A stretch of DNA of 64,000 bases from JAAELZ01 sp965237995 (lineage in GTDB: Bacteria > Pseudomonadota > Gammaproteobacteria > Arenicellales > Poriferihabitantaceae), in NCBI GenBank assembly GCA_965237995.1, contig CBDEGO010000003.1, forward strand, positions 620,001-684,000, given 5' to 3'. Positions 47,846-55,732 of the stretch are shown here, one piece after another. Within the stretch, counting starts at the first letter, position 1. Each line of letters starts with the position of its first letter. The notes below the pieces were generated by a model. It searched no databases, was not told the origin of the DNA, and worked only from the letters and a program-made list of their open reading frames with translations. The position numbers and the translations under genes are program-made.

Positions 47846-48238
47846 CTAATCTCCAAACTCAATGAAGCGATCCGCTTGGATACCGGCTTCGATTAGTTGC
47901 CCTAAGCCAGATATTCTAAACCCCGGCGCGATGTTACAGGCATCTTTGCTGTTACGCTTAGCCTCTTCTTCATCCGCTATGCCGCGGCGCTGTGCGGCTG
48001 CAACGCAAATCACCAAATCAACATCATGCTCTACAGCCAATGCGCTCCAGCGCGCAACGATATTGCGGTCATCTTGTGGTGGCGTAGTTAAGCGCGTGCC
48101 GTTATTTACCCCATCGTGGTAAAAGAAAATACGAAACACTTCATGCCCAGCGGTAATGGCCGCTTTAGCAAAATGATAAGCTGAATCTGAAGCTTGGTGA
48201 TTATATGGCCCTTCGTTGACCATGATGGCGAACTTCAT
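47846..48238 (-). CDS. dsrE: DsrE, sulfur relay subunit with active cysteine
   Basis: 130 residues, the same length as Allochromatium DsrE. The active-site cysteine is Cys78 in LVICVAAAQRRG, the position of the catalytic Cys78 known there. MKFAIMVNEGPYNHQASDSA opens the fold. It accepts sulfur (from TusA-type carriers, none in this window) and passes it to DsrC. It starts 7 bp after dsrB. Confidence 0.96.
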   Translation of the reverse strand: MKFAIMVNEGPYNHQASDSAYHFAKAAITAGHEVFRIFFYHDGVNNGTRLTTPPQDDRNIVARWSALAVEHDVDLVICVAAAQRRGIADEEEAKRNSKDACNIAPGFRISGLGQLIEAGIQADRFIEFGD

Positions 48239-48245
48239 CTAACTA

Positions 48246-49322
48246 TTAAAACCGTATATGCGTAGACGAGTTTAACTTAGCTCGCGAGCCGCGCCAGTTA
48301 TCGATGTGGTATTTAGTAAATGGCAGGTTAGTTACTTCAAAGAATCGCGGCCAGCCTATACGTTCAATCCATTCGTTCATGCGTTCCCAATCGCGTGCGT
48401 CTTCTTTATAGGCCTTGAGAATTCGTTTCACCATTGCAGTGGCCTCGGGCCAACGCGGCGGATTATTAGGAATACCCGATGCCACTAATTTATGGAATGT
48501 CGGCTTGCCTCGTGCGTTAGAGTGATTACCGCCCACCCAAATGGCCAATTTACTGTGCTCTGCATCATTAATCTGCATCGGCGGACACGGTGGAAAGCAA
48601 GCGCCGCAACAAATGCATTTCTTCTCGTCAACTTCGAGTGAATTCTTGCCATTCACCATGGCGGGGCGAATCGCAGCGACAGGGCATCGCGCTACAACTG
48701 ATGGCCGTTCACACACATTGGCAACCAAGTCATGGTTAATCTTGGGCGGTTTTGTATGTTGCACATTGATCGCGATATCACCTTGACCGCCGCAGTTAAT
48801 TTGACAGCATGAAGTGGTAATGTGCACGCGGTTAGGCATGTTGGTTTGACGAAACTCATCAATGAGTTCGTCCATCATCGATTTAACAATACCCGAGGCA
48901 TCGGTGCCAGGAATGTCGCAGTGCAACCAACCTTGCGTATGGGCGATCATGGCCACCGAGTTTTGAGTACCGCCGACCACAAAGCCTTCGGCTTCTAACT
49001 TTTCAATTAATGGTGCAACTTTGGTTTCGTCATCAACTAAGTATTCAACATTTGAACGAATGGTAAAGTGAATATGGCCATCGGCATAGTCATCACCAAT
49101 ATCGCACAATTTACGTAGGGTAAATACATCTAGAATACGTTGAGTACCACAGCGTACTGTCCATAACTGATCGCCGCTATAGGCCTCATGCATCAATACA
49201 CCAGGCCGTGGATGCGTATGATATTTCCATTGGCCAAAATTCTTGACGCTAAGCGGATGCATATATTGGAAGCCATCAGGACAACCTGATTCAATCGCTT
49301 CTCTCATCTGTAGTTTTGCCAT
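48246..49322 (-). CDS. dsrB: Reverse dissimilatory sulfite reductase beta subunit
   Basis: 358 residues. The siroheme-[4Fe-4S] cysteine motifs are TTSCCQINCGGQGDIAI and the related SVVARCPVAAIRP; the ferredoxin domain has CICCGACFPPCPPMQI. GGAGAG precedes the ATG, 12 bp after dsrA. With DsrA it oxidises DsrC-bound sulfur to sulfite in the cytoplasm. Direction of catalysis is inferred from the oxidative gene set (dsrEFH, dsrL). Confidence 0.97.
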   Translation of the reverse strand: MAKLQMREAIESGCPDGFQYMHPLSVKNFGQWKYHTHPRPGVLMHEAYSGDQLWTVRCGTQRILDVFTLRKLCDIGDDYADGHIHFTIRSNVEYLVDDETKVAPLIEKLEAEGFVVGGTQNSVAMIAHTQGWLHCDIPGTDASGIVKSMMDELIDEFRQTNMPNRVHITTSCCQINCGGQGDIAINVQHTKPPKINHDLVANVCERPSVVARCPVAAIRPAMVNGKNSLEVDEKKCICCGACFPPCPPMQINDAEHSKLAIWVGGNHSNARGKPTFHKLVASGIPNNPPRWPEATAMVKRILKAYKEDARDWERMNEWIERIGWPRFFEVTNLPFTKYHIDNWRGSRAKLNSSTHIRF

Positions 49323-49334
49323 AATGCTCTCCGG

Positions 49335-50594
49335 TTACGCCGCGTCTGCTGGCGCGAGTTTACGTTGGTACCACGCTTTCGCTTCTTCATCCCAACCATC
49401 CATGCGCACATAGGAACTCTGCCGCGGCTCTCGCACCATGTTAGGGTCAACGTCAATACCAACGCCTTCGAGAAAGTTAACTAAGCCGATACGCTCAATC
49501 ATCTCACCGCAGCGTTCGTGCTCTAAGCCATTTTCAGCCCAGAAATCGATAATATCTTCTGCCATCTCTACAATGCGCTCGTAGTCTTCCTCATCGTCCA
49601 TTTTCATAAACGGAACCACTACCGTGCCCATTAAATCGCCGATTTTCAATGACCGCTTACCACCAATCAATATGGTCACGCCATGATCTTTACCGGGATG
49701 GATGGCCTTAGGCACTACGTTCATACAGTGCATCGAACGCACGCAGTTACTCTCATCGGCGATGAGTGAACCGTCTTCGGCCAAGGCAAGGCTATTTGAA
49801 GTGCATCGTGAAATGATATTGTCCATCACGTGTTGACGCCCCTTTGCGGCAACGTACTTTTTAAACTCTTCTTGATCTATTTGTTTGTGGTCACGCCACG
49901 TGCCAATGACAGCCATATCCGCCCGCTCGATGGCATTTTGACAATCATTCGGGCAGCCTGAAATTTTGAACTTGAATTTATAGGGCAAAGCTGGACGATG
50001 TACATCGTCGGTAAAATTATTCACCAAAGAGCGATGCAGCTTATGCTCGTTCGCGCACGACATTTCGCAGCGCGCTGCGCCAACACAAGACATGGCCGTT
50101 CTAACACAGGGGCCTGCCCCGCCTAAGTCAAAACCGTAGTCGTTGATCTCGTCGAAGAAGTGTTGGACGTTTTCGTCATTAGAACCGATAAACATGATGT
50201 TGCCGGTTTGCCCATGAAACGTAACCAAACCCGAACCGTATTTTTCCCAGCTATCTGCCAGTTGGCGCAACATATCGGTGGTGTAATGGTTGCCGGCGGG
50301 TGGTTGTACGCGTAGTGTGTGAAACTGCTTAGACTCAGGAAACGCATCACCAACTTCTGAAAAGCGCGGGATAATACCGCCGCCATATCCAAATACACTC
50401 AGCGTGCCACCTTTCCAATACCCCTTACGCGTTTCGTAAGAATGTTCTAATTGGCCTAATAGGCTGTTGCTAATTCCGTTTATTCTTTCATCAGGATGGT
50501 CGTCACGTAGACGTTTAATGCCGCTGATAAAGCTAGGCCACGGGCCATTCTCCAGCTCATCTAGCATAGGGGTTGGATGGTTTTTATCAGGCAT
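49335..50594 (-). CDS. dsrA: Reverse dissimilatory sulfite reductase alpha subunit
   Basis: 419 residues from the ATG at 50594, chosen for AGGAGA eight bases upstream; the frame also opens at 50612. Motifs for the siroheme-linked cluster are CVRTAMSCVGAARCEMSCAN and KISGCPNDCQNAIERADMAV. In the ferredoxin domain the usual C-x2-C-x2-C run is CVRSMHC here, so the middle cysteine is Ser (codon TCG). The first gene of the cluster, it diverges from the Cas6-like operon across about 330 bp. Confidence 0.96.
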   Translation of the reverse strand: MPDKNHPTPMLDELENGPWPSFISGIKRLRDDHPDERINGISNSLLGQLEHSYETRKGYWKGGTLSVFGYGGGIIPRFSEVGDAFPESKQFHTLRVQPPAGNHYTTDMLRQLADSWEKYGSGLVTFHGQTGNIMFIGSNDENVQHFFDEINDYGFDLGGAGPCVRTAMSCVGAARCEMSCANEHKLHRSLVNNFTDDVHRPALPYKFKFKISGCPNDCQNAIERADMAVIGTWRDHKQIDQEEFKKYVAAKGRQHVMDNIISRCTSNSLALAEDGSLIADESNCVRSMHCMNVVPKAIHPGKDHGVTILIGGKRSLKIGDLMGTVVVPFMKMDDEEDYERIVEMAEDIIDFWAENGLEHERCGEMIERIGLVNFLEGVGIDVDPNMVREPRQSSYVRMDGWDEEAKAWYQRKLAPADAA

Positions 50595-50925
50595 ACCGTT
50601 GTCTCCTACCATGTTGACTTCATTATTGTATTTATCGCGCTAGCGCAAATAGCTTACGCTTTAGCTAGATGTAGCATAATCAATTATCTATATTAGCCTA
50701 TGATTAAATACTACTATTTGATTGGAGCACGATTGTGCGTAACTTATCGCCGCTTTCCAATTCTCCGTATGGGGTGAATCTTAAAATTGATGCCTACCCC
50801 TAACGATATACACGCCTGCAATCTATTGCTCTAAAGCATTGTGTCATAACCAATAAGCTCTATTTATTTTAAACCCGATTCGCTTACAATGTTACTTACA
50901 TATAGAACTCTTACAGATTAAATTT
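50595..50925. promoter_or_regulatory. Divergent promoter region between dsrA and the Cas6-like unit
   Basis: About 330 bp without genes, AT-rich, that must hold the dsr promoter (-) and the promoter of the 50926 unit (+). A 10-bp palindrome GCGCTAGCGC lies at 50637-50646, close to the dsrA start. TATAGA at 50901-50906 could be a -10 box for the plus strand. No clear -35 boxes or riboswitch fold were found. Confidence 0.45.
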
Positions 50926-51120
50926 ATGTTGTGGCTTAGCGAGATAATGCTCGAACATCACCAAATGAACACGTTCGAAGAACTTAAAAAACAAGTTCGC
51001 GAAAGCGCAAAATTGGGTGAGCGATTCTTTCGCATGGATGTCAAACCAAGTTATTTGGATACGCCAAATAACTGGGAAGGCCAGCTAGAGGCTGTATTCA
51101 CTTCAGCGCTAGATGAATAA
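50926..51120 (+). CDS. Small conserved-looking protein upstream of the Cas6-like gene
   Basis: At most 64 residues. Starts at 50947 or 50965 (MNTFEELKKQVRESAKLGER) are as likely, since none has a strong ribosome site. The core ERFFRMDVKPSYLDTPNNWE looks like real protein. I do not recognise a family. It is the first gene of the unit diverging from dsrA, 27 bp ahead of the 234-residue gene. Confidence 0.6.
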   Translation: MLWLSEIMLEHHQMNTFEELKKQVRESAKLGERFFRMDVKPSYLDTPNNWEGQLEAVFTSALDE

Positions 51121-51147
51121 GTTTAAGTCAGGTCGATCATTGTAGCA

Positions 51148-51852
51148 ATGACCATAGACAAACTAAGCCCTACTTTTAATTTTAGCGCTGAATCAGGTGA
51201 AGATGCAGTGGATTCAACGGCCTCGCTGGAAGCGCATTTGGTCGCTGTGAGAGAGCGCATTAGAGAATGTAAAGATAAGGATATTAGCTATGCCAAACTA
51301 AAATTGGACGAAGCCGAGATTCTTAACGAACTCGATCGCGGCGGCGAAGCTTGGATGGCCGCAAGACCTCAGTTTGATTATTTCGCCGCACAACAGCACT
51401 GGCAATTAGCAGCGGAAACGTGTGATGTATTAAGCCAGACAAACAGCGCACAAAGTTTAATCGCTCTCGCAAACGGAGTCTGGCTTGCGGTCACCTTCCC
51501 GATAGACCCGCAAGCCACGTTATCATTATTGCAAGCTATCGTCGATGAAACACCAGACGATTCAGACGGCGCTGCGGTAGCCGCTGCAACCGCCAAATAC
51601 GTCGTAGACTTGCGCGCGAATGATGAATCTCATAACGACCTTAGCTTTTTTGCCATGCAGTTGATGGGGACGGTCGCACGGCGCCATTCTGGTATCGAAC
51701 AACAACAAGACTTCGACCAATGGATAAAACGGCTGGAACTTGATCAACCTGATAAATTTCTAATTCGATTGCGTAACGTGATCGACGTGATGGCTGAAGA
51801 CGACTGGTGGGTCGACCGTGATGCGCTACGCACCACATTGACAGACCAATAA
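51148..51852 (+). CDS. Uncharacterised 234-residue helical protein
   Basis: Soluble, acidic, Ala/Leu/Gln-rich and mostly helical by eye, with no membrane segment or signal. Recognisable blocks are YAKLKLDEAEILNELDRGGE, EAWMAARPQFDYFAAQ and WLAVTFPIDPQATLSLLQ. Helical repeats (TPR-like) are possible but not proven. It lies between the small gene and the Cas6-like gene, 5 bp before the latter, so it is very likely its functional partner. Confidence 0.75.
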   Translation: MTIDKLSPTFNFSAESGEDAVDSTASLEAHLVAVRERIRECKDKDISYAKLKLDEAEILNELDRGGEAWMAARPQFDYFAAQQHWQLAAETCDVLSQTNSAQSLIALANGVWLAVTFPIDPQATLSLLQAIVDETPDDSDGAAVAAATAKYVVDLRANDESHNDLSFFAMQLMGTVARRHSGIEQQQDFDQWIKRLELDQPDKFLIRLRNVIDVMAEDDWWVDRDALRTTLTDQ

Positions 51853-51857
51853 GCAGA

Positions 51858-52553
51858 ATGTTCTGGCAAGAGGATGATCAACCGACCGAATTTGTTCAAA
51901 GCGAAAACGTCGTAGATGTCAGTTTTAAAATTGATTGTAAACAACTGCCGTTAGACCACGCTTGGGAACTAGCAGATGCCATACAAAAAGCCGCGCCGTG
52001 GCTGCAAGAGTCCGCGCTTAACGGCCTCCATTTAATCCATGGCGCACCATCGGGCAATGGTTGGCAACGTCCCGAAGAAAGCCAAGACGCCATTATTCAT
52101 CTGTCTAAAAGGGCGCGGTTAATTCTGCGTGTAGAGCACGCTTTTGTTGAACAAGCCCTGCAACTCACTGGGCACCAACTTAGCATAAGCGGATTCCCAT
52201 TGTTCATTCAAGCAGGTAAACCCCAGCAGTTAGTGGCGCAATCGACCGTTCACTGTCGTTATGTGCAAGCTGACGAAACACAACCCGAAAACGAGTTTCT
52301 TCAAGTCGTTGCCTCAGAATTGCAATTGTTAGGTATAGAAGTAAAAAAAATGATGAGCGGCATGACGCGAACATTTTGCAGCCCTAATGGTGTTTTATTT
52401 ACCCGAAGTTTAATGGTCGCTGATTTAACCCAAGAAGAATCCGTCACCCTACAGCACCATGGCATTGGCAGTGGCCGCAAAATGGGGTTTGGCATCGTTC
52501 TTCCGCATAAAGGGATCGCGGCAGTAAACGAAACTTACGAAGATCAAGCTTGA
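51858..52553 (+). CDS. Cas6/Cmx6-like RAMP protein, orphan
   Basis: 231 residues. The pattern VSFKIDCKQLPLDHAWELAD, PWLQESALNGLHLIHGAPSG with SGNGWQRP, LSKRARLILRV, and FTRSLMVADLTQEESVTLQH with the glycine-rich end HGIGSGRKMGFGIVLPHK matches my recollection of the Cas6/Cmx6 (MYXAN subtype) family of CRISPR RNA endonucleases. No cas gene and no repeat-spacer array is present in the window. It follows the 234-residue gene by 5 bp and faces away from dsrA. RNA cleavage is possible; the biological RNA target is unknown. Confidence 0.8.
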   Translation: MFWQEDDQPTEFVQSENVVDVSFKIDCKQLPLDHAWELADAIQKAAPWLQESALNGLHLIHGAPSGNGWQRPEESQDAIIHLSKRARLILRVEHAFVEQALQLTGHQLSISGFPLFIQAGKPQQLVAQSTVHCRYVQADETQPENEFLQVVASELQLLGIEVKKMMSGMTRTFCSPNGVLFTRSLMVADLTQEESVTLQHHGIGSGRKMGFGIVLPHKGIAAVNETYEDQA

Positions 52554-52672
52554 TCGCTAGAGGCTATCTATTCCATTTGGGTCTACGACTCACCCATTCT
52601 ACCAATACAGTGATATGGCGTAAGGCTGCACCAAATGGAATACTTGTATCATTCATATAGTTTCAATTTGCC

Positions 52673-52876
52673 ATGTCGAGTAAACAAGAAAAAATCAAAG
52701 AACTGATTGCCATGCAAAAAAAGTTCATCGAACTGGAGCATCAAAACGGTATCGACCCGCAACAGTATTATGCACCAGACGCTGATCATGAATTAAACGG
52801 GTACAAGGAGGCCGTCAACAATTTAGCCGCCGAAGTACGCGATGCAGCCCATGAAGAAATAGGCTCCAAACGCTAG
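52673..52876 (+). CDS. Small conserved-looking charged protein
   Basis: 67 residues: KIKELIAMQKKFIELEHQNG, a Tyr/Pro middle (PQQYYAPDADHELNGYKEAV) and an Ala/Glu helix at the end. There is no Cys and no signal. I believe similar small proteins occur near sulfur-oxidation genes, but cannot verify it. It is 119 bp after the Cas6-like gene and the last gene before the inverted-repeat island, which separates it from a strong terminator at 56865. Confidence 0.65.
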   Translation: MSSKQEKIKELIAMQKKFIELEHQNGIDPQQYYAPDADHELNGYKEAVNNLAAEVRDAAHEEIGSKR

Positions 52877-52899
52877 CATCTTAAGCGAATACACCTAAC

Positions 52900-52938
52900 A
52901 GAGGTCATCGCAAGGTTTGTTCACCAGATAACTCTAAG
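52900..52938 (-). repeat. Left 39-bp terminal inverted repeat
   Basis: Exact reverse complement of 56821-56859. It follows ACCTAAC (52893-52899) and is followed by GGGTTGAGC, so the boxes RYYYAAC and GTTRRRY flank it at 54 bp total, reminiscent of a short attC. Confidence 0.8.
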
Positions 52939-52992
52939 GGTTGAGCGACCGTCTCAGTTTTGCCCTTTTCAGCCATTGCAGTCGGGGTTTTG

Positions 52993-53466
52993 CTATTTGT
53001 TCGATAGTTTATGGATAGCTTCTTCATCAAGGCGAGAGTGTCGTACTACTTCAAATATTTGTGCACCTATAGATTCATAAAACCCTCGACCATTTTCATT
53101 ATCTACTGCTACTAACCAATCAATTCTCCCGCAATTTGATTCAACTGCAATATCGCAAAGCTTGCTCATTAGTTTTTTACCTGCTCCTGTTTTTCTATAA
53201 GCTTCATAGACAAACAAATCATCAAGCCATATTCCTGATTTAGCAATAAAGGTTGAGTAAATGCTGTAATAAGTCGCCATACCTATTACCTTACCTTCGA
53301 CTTCTGCAATTATTGCACTAGCTTTTGGCATAGGAGCAAAGAAGGCTTCTTTAAGCTTAGCTTTATTAGATTTCAATGAGTCAATATCTCCATCGAATTC
53401 TGCTTTAGCTTGTATTAACGAAAAGACTTCATCAGCATCTTTTTCTTCGATTTTTCTAATAATCAT
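52993..53466 (-). CDS. GNAT family N-acetyltransferase
   Basis: 157 residues: MIIRKIEEKDADEVFSLIQA opening, AIIAEVEGKVIGMATYYS, motif A WLDDLFVYEAYRKTGAGKKL and the late VAVDNENGRGFYESIGAQ. It resembles the diamine/aminoglycoside-type small acetyltransferases common in gene cassettes. The substrate is unknown. It is the leftmost gene in the inverted-repeat island, with an attC-like spacer upstream. Confidence 0.88.
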   Translation of the reverse strand: MIIRKIEEKDADEVFSLIQAKAEFDGDIDSLKSNKAKLKEAFFAPMPKASAIIAEVEGKVIGMATYYSIYSTFIAKSGIWLDDLFVYEAYRKTGAGKKLMSKLCDIAVESNCGRIDWLVAVDNENGRGFYESIGAQIFEVVRHSRLDEEAIHKLSNK

Positions 53467-53506
53467 AGTTTAGTGTTATGAATTTTTCTTACGCTATAAA
53501 TAGCGA

Positions 53507-53545
53507 CCCTAACGGGCGGTGAGTTGCCCAAAACGGTCATTAGGT
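53507..53545 (-). repeat. attC-like spacer site D
   Basis: Between the 53573 gene and the GNAT gene. On the minus strand ACCTAAT, GGGCAACT and GTTAGGG appear in order over 39 bp. ACCTAA pairs with TTAGGG-like bases, and GGGC with GCCC inside, giving a two-part stem with extra bases as in attC folds. TTGCCC and CCCTAAC on the plus strand have the same 10-bp spacing as in copies A and B. Confidence 0.45.
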
Positions 53546-53572
53546 GTTTTAAATTCAAAGCGCCAAACTTGT

Positions 53573-54169
53573 TTAGTTTTTGGGTATATCAATTGGATTA
53601 AATGTAACAACTCCACCTTCATATATTGCGCATACTATGTGCGTAGTTAATCCCATTAGAGTATAGGCTGGGCAATGATGCTCTAAAGCTAACTTACTTA
53701 CCTTATTTATTTGATCAGCATTTTTAACTACTGTGCTTGCTTGAACATAATGAAGATAGTCTTCGTCTACCGTAACGGTATACGGCTCAGACGCTAATAC
53801 GACTATTCGTTCGTCATATTCAAAAGTGTCAGAGTAGTCTCGTGGCCAAGCGGCTTGAAAAGGCGTGTATGTACTATAGTTCAGTAGGATAAACTGGTCA
53901 TCATTTTGCAGACTTCCTACTAAAATATTGGAGCACTTTTTAATTCCTTCCTCCCGTTGTAGATCTGTTTCAGCCTCTTCGGCACAATCAGCATATAAAA
54001 ATTTAGTTTGCGCGAGCCCCCAAAATATACGACCAATAGAATAGTCTGTGGGAGTGAATAATCCGTATATATCGAAATACTCTTGCAGGGAATCAGTCTC
54101 ATTTAAGCCGAAATCTTCTTCGAGGAACTCAACGAACTTATTTGCTACGTATGTCTTAATCGGTATCAT
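53573..54169 (-). CDS. Uncharacterised 198-residue soluble protein
   Basis: No family recognised. No signal or membrane segment. Acidic and aromatic-rich (FVEFLEEDFGLNETDSLQEY; YSIGRIFWGLAQTKFLYADC), with a later GLTTHIVCAIYEGGVVTFNP. It ends 106 bp before the GNAT gene start, and site D lies between them. Single-gene unit of the accessory island. Confidence 0.65.
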   Translation of the reverse strand: MIPIKTYVANKFVEFLEEDFGLNETDSLQEYFDIYGLFTPTDYSIGRIFWGLAQTKFLYADCAEEAETDLQREEGIKKCSNILVGSLQNDDQFILLNYSTYTPFQAAWPRDYSDTFEYDERIVVLASEPYTVTVDEDYLHYVQASTVVKNADQINKVSKLALEHHCPAYTLMGLTTHIVCAIYEGGVVTFNPIDIPKN

Positions 54170-54219
54170 TCTATATACAGTCTAGTGTAGAGATTTCACA
54201 CTGAGCGAACGGCTGAATT

Positions 54220-54266
54220 GAGTATGTTTTTGCCTGTTAGTAAAGTCAAGCCCAACGGATTGGTTT
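54220..54266 (-). repeat. Intergenic repeat copy C (attC-like)
   Basis: Between the YciI-like remnant and the 53573 gene. The first 12 bases (GAGTATGTTTTT) and the segment AAGTCAAG-CCCAACGG match copies A and B 23 kb away. On the minus strand the core is GTTGGGC (54250-54256), fitting GTTRRRY. Confidence 0.55.
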
Positions 54267-54282
54267 TAATTAACTGTTCTAT

Positions 54283-54476
54283 TTAGTTATGGCTATTAGT
54301 TTCAACAATCCACAACGCCCCGCAAAACTCACCTTCTAAATCTGGATTAAGTTCACTGTCTATCAATAACTCGGATGTGAATGCGCGAAAATAACATGGG
54401 TATCGCGCTGTGTTTGATTAGCTCGGATTTCCAACATTTCAGATGTATCTGCGAATATAACTGCCCACATCGTCAT
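54283..54476 (-). pseudogene. YciI-like protein gene with a one-base deletion
   Basis: From the ATG at 54476 or 54470 the frame reads MTMWAVIFADTSEMLEIRAN and on to HVIFAHSHPSY, stop at 54363. One frame over, from 54372, it continues ELLIDSELNPDLEGEFCGAL then WIVETNSHN, stop at 54283. Joined, they give a YCII-domain protein, in which AHS.(P)ELL...G...L.GALWIVE is the usual run. One lost base after the Pro codon explains it. The C-terminus is also short for the family. Confidence 0.65.
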
Positions 54477-54737
54477 TCGATAATTCTTGTATTAAGAATA
54501 CAATTATCCTATCGGGTTACTATTTAACGATAGAGTCAGTGCGTACTAACAAGGCATCCACACATTCATGCTCAAAAGCATATAAACTTAATACAGAGTA
54601 AATTAGAGAAAAATTAAAATAAAGTGAACGACTCTAAAATAAATGCAGAACGACACTTAGTAGAAGTTTCAATAGTAACGTTGTAGTTAGGATAGACCCG
54701 TGATTGCGATAAAGACTACTCTACGAATAATTTAGGA

Positions 54738-55592
54738 TTACTTTAATTTAGATTTCGCAATCTCAGCACCTATATTTTCGTTTAGAAATTTTAACAATGC
54801 CTTTATTCGAGCAGATTTTTGAACATTCCTATGCGTCAATGCCCAAAGATCTATTGTCATTTCAGGGATAGCGCCACTTATGCGTTTGAGTCGTATATCA
54901 GGTTCTCCTAAGTAGCAAGGCAGAATAGCGAGTCCTAGCCCCTCCCTTACTGCCACATATAGACCTAGTACAGTGTTGATTCGAAATCGACAGCGGCTAT
55001 CCAGATTATTTTCAGTCATCCATTTTTCAAGTGCTGGATAAATCATGGCTTTATCCGGACCTAGCCAATCCATTTTATGGATACTAATTGGTTCTGCTGA
55101 TTGTTCTATTAATTCATTTTGCCCGTACGTCGCATAAAATAGCGTTCCCAATTTCCGACCATATAATGTTTCATCGGGGTTAAGCGTTGGACGAATCGCG
55201 ATATCTGCTTCGTGTTTCGGCAAACTATATAACTGATTTGATAAGGAAACTTCCAAATTAATCTTTGGGTGCTTGGATTGAAATTCCCTAAACAGAGGAG
55301 TTAAAAGCCCAGCTAAAAGTGAATCTAAAGTTGTAATTCGAATATCACCTGATAGTTCAAGATCTCTCCCCATAATACGACGCTCTACTTCCACGATATG
55401 GGATTCTACGTGTCTAGCAGTTACCGCTATTTCTTCACCAGCTAAGGTAGGCACACAGCCCAATCTACCTCGATTGAATAATTTAACTTGTAGTTTACCT
55501 TCGATTGCTGATAGATGTCTTGAAATAGTGGCATGACTAACATCCAAGGTCTTTGCGGCACCTATAAGAGATCCAGAATCATTAATGCTCAA
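54738..55592 (-). CDS. LysR family regulator with an in-frame TGA near the start
   Basis: 284 residues as drawn from a TTG at 55592. The HTH is SGSLIGAAKTLDVSHATISR and the effector domain covers the rest. The natural frame begins at the ATG at 55631 (MSNKLH), then TGA at 55611-55613, then NDLQIVLSINDSGSL. In LysR proteins the stop position is normally Trp (DWNDLQ), so TGG to TGA is likely. Either translation restarts at TTG with a shortened first helix, or the gene is inactive. It diverges from the quinone reductase gene. Confidence 0.75.
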   Translation of the reverse strand: MSINDSGSLIGAAKTLDVSHATISRHLSAIEGKLQVKLFNRGRLGCVPTLAGEEIAVTARHVESHIVEVERRIMGRDLELSGDIRITTLDSLLAGLLTPLFREFQSKHPKINLEVSLSNQLYSLPKHEADIAIRPTLNPDETLYGRKLGTLFYATYGQNELIEQSAEPISIHKMDWLGPDKAMIYPALEKWMTENNLDSRCRFRINTVLGLYVAVREGLGLAILPCYLGEPDIRLKRISGAIPEMTIDLWALTHRNVQKSARIKALLKFLNENIGAEIAKSKLK

Positions 55593-55622
55593 TACAATTT
55601 GAAGGTCATTTCAGTGTAATTT

Positions 55623-55640
55623 ATTGCTCATATATGCAAT
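55623..55640. promoter_or_regulatory. Palindrome overlapping the LysR start, candidate operator
   Basis: ATTGC-N8-GCAAT lies in the LysR/quinone reductase divergent region and covers the LysR ATG at 55629-55631. The size and dyad fit a LysR site, suggesting autoregulation and control of the divergent gene. Confidence 0.4.
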
Positions 55641-55732
55641 ATTAACTTACATATTTGACTAGTTACATACCAATTATGGAAAGATATGATTAGTTGCCAG
55701 AAATTCTAACTATCATTCAAATAATCAGTAGC

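Noticed and set aside
55593..55631. TGA in the LysR gene as a selenocysteine or recoded codon
   Set aside because: The position is a Trp in the family, there is no obvious downstream hairpin, and all other genes use TGG for Trp and TGA as a stop. Mutation is simpler.
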